From an uncultured bacterium (GTDB lineage Bacteria > Desulfobacterota > Desulfobulbia > Desulfobulbales > Desulfobulbaceae), in the NCBI GenBank assembly GCA_903896915.1, contig CAITZN010000149.1, positions 1 through 7,474 of the forward strand: a stretch of DNA of 7,474 bases, read 5' to 3'. A program made the translations under genes and the position numbers. Each line of letters begins with the position of its first letter. Position 1 is the stretch's first letter. The notes under the pieces are model-generated. The model was not told where the DNA came from. It made no database searches and saw nothing but the letters and a program-made list of their open reading frames with translations. This document shows, one piece after another, positions 1 to 7,474 of this stretch.

Positions 1-311
1 AGACGCGCGGCGACCTGGTTCAGGCCATCCATCATGGCGCAGTCAAACGTATCCGCCCAAAAATCATGACCATCGCGGTCATCATCGCCGGTCTTATCCC
101 CATTATGTGGAGCCACGGCGCCGGAGCTGATGTGATGAAGCGCATTGCTGCCCCAATGGTCGGCGGCGTGGTCACCTCAGGGCTCATGGAACTGCTGGTC
201 TACCCGGTTCTATTTTACCTCTGGCGCGGCCGGCGGCTTGATCGCAGCCCAGTCGCCAGTTCAGAAGAACCGTTACACGAAAACAACCAAAACCGACCCT
301 CCTCATCTTGA
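1..311 (+). CDS. cusA: CusA-type RND copper/silver efflux pump, C-terminal end (5' end outside window)
   Basis: Inner-membrane subunit of a tripartite heavy-metal efflux (HME-RND) pump that uses proton flow to expel Cu(I)/Ag(I) across the envelope. The frame is open from base 3, and about 102 C-terminal codons are visible, ending in TGA at 309-311. The segment reads through GAVKRIRPKIMT, then a hydrophobic helix (VIIAGLIPIMW), then the family-typical loop GAGADVMKRIAAPMVGG, then the last membrane helix (about 177-225, LLVYPVLFYLW) and a polar cytoplasmic tail of about 28 residues. The loop and the wording AVIIAGLIPI are closer to CusA than to CzcA as I remember these families, so the Cu/Ag assignment is likely but not proven by a C-terminus alone. 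The methionine and proton-relay residues lie outside the window. The next gene follows after 24 bases on the same strand, which suggests a shared operon. Confidence 0.88.
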   Translation, partial: TRGDLVQAIHHGAVKRIRPKIMTIAVIIAGLIPIMWSHGAGADVMKRIAAPMVGGVVTSGLMELLVYPVLFYLWRGRRLDRSPVASSEEPLHENNQNRPSSS

Positions 312-321
312 GGATGCACCC

Positions 322-327
322 AAGGAG
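322..327 (+). promoter_or_regulatory. Ribosome binding site of the His/Met-rich periplasmic protein
   Basis: AAGGAG lies 8 bases before the ATG at 336, in the 24-base gap after the CusA-like stop. This spacing is near ideal and fixes the start of the next gene. Confidence 0.8.
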
Positions 328-335
328 AACTTGCT

Positions 336-845
336 ATGAAACGATCACTTATTGTTTATGCCGCCCTTTCCTTTCTGATCCTGCCAGCGGGTACCACTCT
401 GGCCCAATCCCCTGCCGACCACAGCGGCCATGCCATGATGGAACAGCATGGCGATCACGGTTCAATGCCGATGAAACAACGTACCCAAACCATCATGCTG
501 GGCGAGGAAACGGTTGAAGGCGTCAAAGGCATGGCCCATCTCAATGATGTTGGCGCAATGATGGCGCAGATGGGCCAAAAAACGACGCATCACTTTATGA
601 TTAAGTTCGCCGATGCCAAGACCGGCACCGCCATTGAGCAGGGCAGCGTGGCGGTGAAGATCATTGATCCGAAGACCGGCAAGGCGGGGGAAGCTATTCC
701 GCTGATGGGCATGGGCGCGGGAGCGAGCAGCCATTTCGGGGCCGATGTCACCCTACCGACCAAGGGCGACTATCAGTTTCAGGTGGGCACTAAACTGGCT
801 GACGGCACCAAACGCCAGTTCACCTTCAAGTACTCCTATAAGTAA
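336..845 (+). CDS. Periplasmic His/Met-rich protein, probable copper/silver-binding partner of the efflux pump
   Basis: A 169-residue secreted protein. Residues 1-23 form a Sec signal peptide (KR at 2-3, a hydrophobic core, likely cleavage after TLA at 21-23). The mature N-terminus is rich in soft-metal ligands: H29, H32, M34, M35, H38, H41, M44, M46, followed by M66, H68, M75, M76 and M79. The rest (about 84-169) begins with HHFM (85-88), contains MGMG around 124-127 and H133, and alternates like a beta-sandwich. It recalls small Ig-like periplasmic domains of the YtkA/FixH sort, though I cannot name a family. There is no cysteine and no lipobox, so it should be soluble in the periplasm. Following the pump gene by 24 bases, it plausibly buffers or delivers Cu(I)/Ag(I), a CusF-like role by context. 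It is not CusF itself: it is longer and the sequence differs. Function is inference; secretion and metal-ligand richness are seen directly. Confidence 0.75.
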   Translation: MKRSLIVYAALSFLILPAGTTLAQSPADHSGHAMMEQHGDHGSMPMKQRTQTIMLGEETVEGVKGMAHLNDVGAMMAQMGQKTTHHFMIKFADAKTGTAIEQGSVAVKIIDPKTGKAGEAIPLMGMGAGASSHFGADVTLPTKGDYQFQVGTKLADGTKRQFTFKYSYK

Positions 846-864
846 ATCCTGACCAGCCGTGCGA

Positions 865-910
865 CTTGTCCAACTTTCTGGGGATCGGCAACCCAGGAAG
901 TTGGACGAAG
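865..910 (+). terminator. Hairpin plus T-run after the copper genes (possible intrinsic terminator)
   Basis: Arms 868-882 and 892-906 pair over 15 positions with one G-T wobble and a 9-base loop; one or two further pairs can form outward. A run of seven T follows at 920-926. The T-run starts about 10-13 bases after the stem, farther than in a classic intrinsic terminator, so strength is uncertain. In the minus direction the hairpin lies just past the stop of the HD-GYP gene but no T-run follows it. There it could only act as a 3' end stabiliser. Confidence 0.45.
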
Positions 911-924
911 CAATACACCTTTTT

Positions 925-2010
925 TTATTTCGGGCCGTCTTTCCAGGTCGATGCAATCTCCACAAAGCGGGATCTGCACTTCACAAAGGCCGAGACCACT
1001 GCCGGGTCAAAGTGCGTTCCTGAACCATCCAAAATCATGTCATAAGCGACCTCATGACTGAAAGGATACTTGTAGGGCCTGGCAGAGGTGAGGGCATCAT
1101 AGACATCGGCAATAGCCATGATTCGAGCCGCAAGAGGGATTGCCTCACCAACAAGATTGGCTGGATATCCACTGCCATCCCACTTTTCATGATGATAATG
1201 AGCAATCTCTATAGCGGCCTGAAAATATCCACTATCATCTGATGTATATTGTTGAGCTTTTCCAAGCATATCCGCGCCTTTTTTTGCGTGGCTTTTCATT
1301 ACTTCAAATTCATCAACAGTCAGTTTAGCTGGTTTCAGCAGTATATGATCGGGTATGGCAATTTTGCCTATATCATGCAGAGGGGCCGACTTGAAGAGCT
1401 TTTCTATATGGTCTGGAGTTAGAATATTTTTAAATATGTGAAGTGTTGCAAGTTCCTGCGCAAGCGCTTTAACGAACTCTTGTGTTCTTTTGATGTGCCA
1501 CCCCGTACATTCATCTCTAAACTCTGCAAGAGACACCATAACCGTAATGGAGGCCTCTTGCAGTCTATTGATCATTGAGAGTTTCTTTTGTACCTCCATT
1601 TCCAGCCATCCGGCTTTATCTTCAAGAAGTTTCTGATATTCTCGGTTTTGCAGATGGGTACGTAGGCGCGCCAGTACGATGGGTGGACTAATCGGCTTGG
1701 ATATGAAATCAACCGCTCCGAGGTTGAGTCCGTGTTCTTCATCCTGGAGGCTGTTTTTTGCTGTCAGAAAAAGGATGGGAATATGGGTGGTAGCTTTGAT
1801 GGCTTTAAGTTTTTCGCAAACCGTCCACCCATCGACATTCGGCATCATTACATCCAGCAGAATGGCATCTGGCAACGGCTCGATCTGGGCGAGTTCGATA
1901 GCCTTGGCACCATTGTTGGCTACCCGGATATCGTAAGAGGGTTTAAGGAGATTAGCCAGAAGACTAAGGTTAGCCGGGGTGTCATCGACAATCAGGATAA
2001 GTGGTTTCAT
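925..2010 (-). CDS. REC-HD-GYP response regulator, predicted cyclic di-GMP phosphodiesterase
   Basis: A 361-residue cytoplasmic regulator of the RpfG-like type. REC domain at 1-120: acidic pair D9/D10, phospho-acceptor D53 in LLDVMMP, T83 and K105 (KP), all present. A helical linker, probably a coiled coil, covers about 121-150. HD-GYP domain at about 151-350: H172, HDIGK at 212-216 with metal-binding H212/D213, H241, [11 protein letters not shown] at 273-283 including the GYP at 281-283, DVYDAL at 302-307 and RPY at 311-313. All hallmark residues are present, so phosphorylation should control hydrolysis of cyclic di-GMP, hence biofilm, motility or related traits. The ATG (2008-2010) overlaps the TGA of the upstream kinase (2007-2009) as ATGA. 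No strong Shine-Dalgarno is seen, so translation is probably coupled to the kinase, which is its likely partner. The TAA stop is at 925-927, facing the convergent copper genes. Confidence 0.93.
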   Translation of the reverse strand: MKPLILIVDDTPANLSLLANLLKPSYDIRVANNGAKAIELAQIEPLPDAILLDVMMPNVDGWTVCEKLKAIKATTHIPILFLTAKNSLQDEEHGLNLGAVDFISKPISPPIVLARLRTHLQNREYQKLLEDKAGWLEMEVQKKLSMINRLQEASITVMVSLAEFRDECTGWHIKRTQEFVKALAQELATLHIFKNILTPDHIEKLFKSAPLHDIGKIAIPDHILLKPAKLTVDEFEVMKSHAKKGADMLGKAQQYTSDDSGYFQAAIEIAHYHHEKWDGSGYPANLVGEAIPLAARIMAIADVYDALTSARPYKYPFSHEVAYDMILDGSGTHFDPAVVSAFVKCRSRFVEIASTWKDGPK

Positions 2011-3518
2011 CGGTCAGTTCCGGTGTTAAAATATTCAAGAGCACGGGTAAAATCAAACTGCTGGAGCGCTTTGCTTATTTGCATCAGATCCGCAGGCGAA
2101 AAGCGATTTCCCAGCATGTGTTTGTTGTTCTCCCATAATTCAACAGCAATAAAATCCCCTTTGCGGAGATGGGCGACAAACGCTTCAAGCCATGCCTCAT
2201 CCGCGTTTGTGCTTTTGTCCTGCGACGCCTTCGGCTCAGACTCTAGAGCCCCGATCTTCAGCCCTTCATACACATTTAATTCCTGGATTACCATCTCGGA
2301 ATTGATTTGCATGGATTCATGTATTATTGGTTCCGAAGCATTTCTTACAACAAAATAAGGGGTGTTTTTCCTGATTGCGCGTAAGAGGGTCTGCCACAGA
2401 TTTATTGGATTAAAGGGTACGTTAACGAAGCCGTTCATGCCGACCTGGAAGCACTTTTCTTTTTCAAAAGTCATTACCCGAGTGCTCAGAGCGATGATGG
2501 GAAGCAGATCAAACCTCTTGTCTTTCCGGATGATCTCCGTGGCTTTGTAACCGTCCATAACCGGCATCTGCAGATCCATCAGCACAGCCCCATAGGTTTC
2601 AGGCGGGAGGCTCTGGAGGCTCTTTACTGCCAGTTCGCCATTCTCGGCAATGTCTACTACCACTCCTGCTCTTATTAGCGCTATGGCTGCCACCTTACGA
2701 TTAACAGGGTGATCCTCCACCAGGAGAACCCGTACCCCCTGGAGTTCGTCAAAATTTTCCGAGCTTTTTCGGCGTTCCCTGAGTGCACCACCACCAACGA
2801 GTGCTCTGTCAAAAGGGATCTCCACCGTAACACAGCTTCCTTGTCCTAGCTGACTCTTCACTGCGATCTTTCCTCCCATGAGAGCCACGAGTTTACCCGT
2901 GATCGCCATGCCAAGCCCCGTACCCCCATATTCTCGAGTTATGGAAGCATCAGCTTGCATAAACTTTTCAAAAAGTTGTGCGATCTGTTCATCGCTCATT
3001 CCTATGCCGCTGTCTTCTATGGTAAAGACAACGCGGGTGGTGTTATCCATGATGGAAGAAGTAACACCAAGTCGGACAAATCCTTTTTTGGTAAACTTCA
3101 CGGCATTGGAGAATAGATTGGTCAAGACCTGTCGCAGGCGCAGCGCATCACCAAGAAGCAATGGTGCATCCAACGCCAACACTGCATCCTGATCCTCATA
3201 TTGAAACGTCAGTGATTTCACGTCCGCTGTTGGCTTCAACAGCTGTATACACTCGTGCACTGTATCTCTGAGCACGAAAGGAACTCGCTCCAGCGTCATC
3301 TTTCCCGCTTCGACTTTGGAAAAATCCAAAATATCGTTGATGATAGCCAAAAGTGATTCGGCTGCGTTGTGGAGATACGTGAGCTGCTCTCTCTGATTGG
3401 GCGCAAGATCGCTCTGGAGCGCGAGGTACGACATCCCAATGATGGCATTCATTGGTGTGCGGATCTCATGACTCATGTTGGCAAGGAATTCAGTCTTGGC
3501 ATGGTTTGCGGCTTCCGC
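2007..3518 (-). repeat. Paralogous kinase core, copy 1 (HisKA to tail, HPt deleted)
   Basis: This stretch encodes residues from about 380 to 882 of kinase 1 and is homologous along its length to 5598-7397. The 3' ends align without a gap from 2011 (matching 5608) and share long runs of identical bases, e.g. around 2029-2070 against 5626-5667. By hand count 47 of 64 tail residues are identical. The only large difference is a loss of about 297 bases around 2190-2276. Confidence 0.85.
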
Positions 3519-4655
3519 TTTTTCGCGAGCCTGTTCAAGTTTATGTTCATATTGTTTGCGCTCGGTGATATCGCGCACAATTCCCACCGCATGCCAGGCA
3601 CCATAGAGAAAGACCGACGACAGAGATAAGGATATGGCAATCTCCTGGTTATCTTTCCGTTTGGCGAATAATTCTTGTGTTTTGCCTACGGCATTGCCTT
3701 GGCCTGTGCGTAGGAACTCAGGGAATCCCACGCTATACGCGGAACGATAGCGTTCGGGAACTATCAGGTTGTGGAGATCCTGTCCAAGAGCTTCCTCGGA
3801 CTGGTACCCCAGAATCTGCTCAGCCGCAGGATTCCAATAGGAGATGGCGCCCAGAGGATCGATCATCAGGATGGCGTCATTGGCGGAATGGGTGATGCTG
3901 CGCAGTTGCTCTTCACTTGCCTCGGCTGCCTCCTTGGCAGCGGTCAGTTCGTTAACCCGTTCCGCAATAACCCGGGACATGATATTAAATGCAGCCCCCA
4001 ATCTACCAACATCATCGTTCCCTTCAGGAACATGCGAGGGTGACAAGTTGCCGGAAGCCACCTCCAAGCTGGCCAGCGTGAGCGCTTTCATGTGCCGGGT
4101 TAACCAGAAACCTAAGAACAGCAAGAGCAGAGAGGAAAGGAGAATTTCGATGGCGGCTATACCTACGCCCTGAATAAATAACGTTTTCCTGGCATGAACA
4201 ATTTGAGAAAGGTTAATACCGAAATGGAGCTCTCCCAGTGATTGCTGCTGGAAAGCTATGGGCACGATTACATCATAACGGGGGGCTTTATCGTTCTCAA
4301 ACAAAGAAAATTCCTTGCTCGGTTCCGGTAGCGGCATGTCTGCAGACCAGCCGTTTGCGGCGAGACGATGGCCGTAACGGTCCACGACCACGATATAATC
4401 GAGACTGCCCTTTGCCTGGCTTTCGTCGACAACTGCCTGCATCGTCGCATAATCTCGTGCAGCGAGTGGCGCAGTTAGAGCCGCAATCAGCACTGGGCTG
4501 AATTGTTGAGCTTGTGCCTGAACCTGGTCGGCCATAGCACTATGCAAAAGACGAGTGCTGTTTATGATTAAAATGGTCAGCATCAGAGCTTCAACTCCGA
4601 TAGCCAGAATAAGAAGGCGGCCACGAACAGTCTTCCAGGGGGGCATTCGTTTCAT
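2007..4655 (-). CDS. Membrane hybrid histidine kinase (periplasmic sensor-HAMP-PAS-HisKA-HATPase-REC), HPt lost
   Basis: An 882-residue sensor kinase. Order: TM1 at about 12-31; periplasmic sensor at about 32-158 (Cache-like in feel, e.g. [11 protein letters not shown]); TM2 at about 161-184; HAMP at about 185-237; PAS at about 248-366 ([12 protein letters not shown], ending [11 protein letters not shown]); coiled coil; HisKA with H396 in [13 protein letters not shown]; HATPase with N-box N517, G1 DSGIG at 548-552 and G2 GGTGLG at 577-582; REC at about 642-760 with E647/D648 and D694; C-terminal tail at 819-882. Two oddities stand out. The receiver's invariant lysine is valine (V746, in NVPF), and the HPt domain present in the paralogue at 5598 is missing except for a remnant near 794-802. 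The ATG follows the binding-protein stop by one base with no clear Shine-Dalgarno, so translation is likely coupled; an ATG three codons later is an alternative start. It probably reads the PhnD-like protein in the periplasm and signals to the HD-GYP regulator whose start overlaps its stop. Confidence 0.93.
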   Translation of the reverse strand: MKRMPPWKTVRGRLLILAIGVEALMLTILIINSTRLLHSAMADQVQAQAQQFSPVLIAALTAPLAARDYATMQAVVDESQAKGSLDYIVVVDRYGHRLAANGWSADMPLPEPSKEFSLFENDKAPRYDVIVPIAFQQQSLGELHFGINLSQIVHARKTLFIQGVGIAAIEILLSSLLLLFLGFWLTRHMKALTLASLEVASGNLSPSHVPEGNDDVGRLGAAFNIMSRVIAERVNELTAAKEAAEASEEQLRSITHSANDAILMIDPLGAISYWNPAAEQILGYQSEEALGQDLHNLIVPERYRSAYSVGFPEFLRTGQGNAVGKTQELFAKRKDNQEIAISLSLSSVFLYGAWHAVGIVRDITERKQYEHKLEQAREKAEAANHAKTEFLANMSHEIRTPMNAIIGMSYLALQSDLAPNQREQLTYLHNAAESLLAIINDILDFSKVEAGKMTLERVPFVLRDTVHECIQLLKPTADVKSLTFQYEDQDAVLALDAPLLLGDALRLRQVLTNLFSNAVKFTKKGFVRLGVTSSIMDNTTRVVFTIEDSGIGMSDEQIAQLFEKFMQADASITREYGGTGLGMAITGKLVALMGGKIAVKSQLGQGSCVTVEIPFDRALVGGGALRERRKSSENFDELQGVRVLLVEDHPVNRKVAAIALIRAGVVVDIAENGELAVKSLQSLPPETYGAVLMDLQMPVMDGYKATEIIRKDKRFDLLPIIALSTRVMTFEKEKCFQVGMNGFVNVPFNPINLWQTLLRAIRKNTPYFVVRNASEPIIHESMQINSEMVIQELNVYEGLKIGALESEPKASQDKSTNADEAWLEAFVAHLRKGDFIAVELWENNKHMLGNRFSPADLMQISKALQQFDFTRALEYFNTGTDR

Positions 4656-4656
4656 T

Positions 4657-5475
4657 TCAGTTGCCGATCAATTTTCTTGTTTCATCAACGTATATGTCCA
4701 TATCTTCCATCTCGGCAGGTTTGAGAGGTCGATACCCTTCGAGTTTGTTGTTCTCAAAATATTTCCTTGCCTCCGACGTCGCGGCAAAGGCCCAGAGCGC
4801 GTCGTTAATCTTTTTTTGCATGGAAGTCCGGCGGCCGTTGAGCATGTACACTCGTCCCGCCATGGACTTGCTCTCTACAAGAATCCGCAACTGATCACGC
4901 ACCTCCGGATTAAGTTTTTGATAATTAGCCAGCGATGTAAATCCTGCGGCGGCATCTCCTGAAATGACCAACTGGGCGACGCTGTCCGATGCGCTGATAT
5001 ACCTGATCGATTTAGGGGTCACCTTGTTGTCAGCGAGCCAGTGCTGTCCCCACAGGGTAACCAATGAGGCAGCGCTTAATCCGAGAACATCTTTTCCTCT
5101 CAGGTCGGTTGGTTCTCGTATCGTCCCCTTATCCAGTACCAGAGCTACCGCCTTGAAGTCAGCCTTGTAGGTCAGAAGCGGGGTGTAATGTGCGTCCTTT
5201 TGAAAGAGACGGGCTTGATGGCCGGTGGTAATGGCAATGTCGAATTCTTGTGCCAGGCCTCGCTGAGCAAATATGTCAAAATTGGGTGCGGTCACAACAT
5301 CGACCGGCATGCCGAGGGTCTCCTCCAGGTACTGACGCAAAGGTGCATACATTTCCAGGATCACGCGGGGACTAGTGTGCGGGGCAACGCCGATAACAAA
5401 TAAATCACCGACGGAAGCAATGGCGGTTGATATCAACAGCAGCGACATTATCATAACAGTGCAAAATCTTTTCAT
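4657..5475 (-). CDS. PhnD-like periplasmic substrate-binding protein, probable sensor subunit for the adjoining kinase
   Basis: A 272-residue secreted protein of the phosphate/phosphite/phosphonate binding (PhnD-like) family. Residues 1-20 form a signal peptide (KR at 2-3, hydrophobic core, cleavage after AIA at 18-20). There is no lipobox; C5 lies at the start of the core. The mature protein starts with the family's first strand (FVIGVAPHTSP, 26-36), then YAPLRQYLEETLG (43-55), FDIAITTGHQAR (78-89), DLRGKDVLGLSAAS (124-137) and GDAAAGFTS (173-181), all in the order expected for a type II binding-protein fold. The usual serine/threonine ligand loop after the DLRGK element reads SAASLVT, so the ligand may not be a phosphonate. 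No phnC/phnE-like permease or ATPase is nearby. The next gene, a membrane kinase, starts one base after the stop, so a sensing role like TorT with TorS is favoured. The ATG at 5473-5475 is preceded by a weak AGGGG. Confidence 0.85.
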   Translation of the reverse strand: MKRFCTVMIMSLLLISTAIASVGDLFVIGVAPHTSPRVILEMYAPLRQYLEETLGMPVDVVTAPNFDIFAQRGLAQEFDIAITTGHQARLFQKDAHYTPLLTYKADFKAVALVLDKGTIREPTDLRGKDVLGLSAASLVTLWGQHWLADNKVTPKSIRYISASDSVAQLVISGDAAAGFTSLANYQKLNPEVRDQLRILVESKSMAGRVYMLNGRRTSMQKKINDALWAFAATSEARKYFENNKLEGYRPLKPAEMEDMDIYVDETRKLIGN

Positions 5476-5591
5476 AGAGTGCCCCTATCTTTATTCAGGA
5501 CTATTTTTGTATTAAAATAATCGTCAGCAAGCCTTGAAGCCGGTCGATCCGGGAGACTATTCAGTCTCTCTATTTCTTGCCATCCTTTCAT
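5472..5591 (-). CDS. Possible 39-residue small protein filling the gap between kinase 2 and the binding protein
   Basis: An ATG at 5589-5591 opens a 39-codon frame ending in TGA at 5472-5474, which overlaps the ATG of the PhnD-like gene as ATGA. It begins six bases after the kinase 2 stop (5598-5600), with AGGA at 5595-5598 ahead of it, a slightly short spacing. The product starts MKGWQEIERLNSLPDRP and ends IVLNKDRGTL; it is soluble and charged, with no signal peptide, membrane helix or cysteine. I do not recognise it. In favour: it uses nearly the whole 122-base gap, and the overlap matches the kinase 1/regulator junction. Against: an open frame this short can arise by chance, and it uses several codons (ATA, AGA, AGG, CGA) that are often rare. 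It could also be a coupling leader that carries ribosomes into the binding-protein gene. Confidence 0.4.
   Translation of the reverse strand: MKGWQEIERLNSLPDRPASRLADDYFNTKIVLNKDRGTL
5551..5570. repeat. Short inverted repeat between kinase 2 and the binding protein
   Basis: GAGACT (5553-5558) and AGTCTC (5563-5568) pair perfectly around a 4-base loop. In plus-strand RNA a G-U and a G-C pair extend it to 8; in the sense (minus) transcript the stem is only 6 pairs. No T-run follows in the minus direction, so it is not a convincing terminator. It could be a weak mRNA hairpin in the operon. Confidence 0.3.
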
Positions 5592-5597
5592 GTTTCC

Positions 5598-7474
<1,877 letters not shown>

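Noticed and set aside
1732..2358. A 208-codon frame on the plus strand
   Set aside because: It runs antisense across the end of kinase 1 and the start of the regulator, both of which have strong domain evidence. The translation shows no domain and has no ribosome binding site.
2878..4173. Several plus-strand frames of 70-110 codons inside kinase 1
   Set aside because: They are antisense shadows of conserved HATPase, PAS and HAMP coding sequence. Similar shadows recur at the same place in the paralogue (e.g. 6844-7077).
4657..5475. Annotation as phnD of a phosphonate uptake system
   Set aside because: The fold fits, but no transporter partners are present, the ligand loop differs from the usual serine-rich form, and the kinase follows after one base.
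5509..5538. Possible sigma-70 promoter before the PhnD-like gene (TTCAAG, 18 bases, TAATAC on the minus strand)
   Set aside because: Only a few positions match the consensus, the region is simply AT-rich, and tight gene packing favours transcription from upstream.

Overview
The window looks like chromosomal DNA of a Gram-negative bacterium. It has an RND metal pump, Sec signal peptides, periplasmic proteins and large hybrid kinases. The style (many hybrid kinases, an HD-GYP regulator, a PhnD-like binding protein beside a kinase) suggests a proteobacterium in the broad sense, perhaps Desulfuromonadales/Geobacter-like. That placement is a guess from gene style, not from a marker gene.

Left part, + strand (1-845): the 3' end of a CusA-type copper/silver RND efflux pump, then 24 bases on a small periplasmic His/Met-rich protein with a good ribosome binding site. 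This is the tail of a copper/silver resistance operon. It ends at a hairpin (865-910) followed by a T-run, lying between it and the convergent signalling genes.

Right part, - strand (7474 down to 925): a tightly packed signalling operon. In transcription order it holds: (1) a hybrid histidine kinase cut by the window edge (HisKA-HATPase-REC-HPt-tail); (2) a possible 39-residue small protein that fills the next gap; (3) a secreted PhnD-like periplasmic binding protein; (4) a full-length 882-residue hybrid kinase (TM-periplasmic sensor-TM-HAMP-PAS-HisKA-HATPase-REC-tail); (5) a REC-HD-GYP response regulator, expected to degrade cyclic di-GMP. Junctions are +6 bases, a 4-base overlap, +1 base and a 4-base overlap, so co-transcription and translational coupling are likely. 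No transporter permease or ATPase is visible, so the binding protein probably serves as a ligand sensor for the adjoining kinase rather than in uptake.

The most interesting point is the comparison of the two kinases, which are clear paralogues. Kinase 2 (upstream) has an intact receiver and an HPt domain with its histidine. Kinase 1 (downstream) has lost about 99 residues covering the HPt domain, keeps a short remnant of the HPt start, and has valine in place of the invariant receiver lysine. Kinase 1 therefore seems to have changed from a phosphorelay hybrid to a kinase that either signals directly to the HD-GYP regulator or borrows the HPt of kinase 2. No RNA genes, mobile elements, CRISPR arrays or origins are seen.
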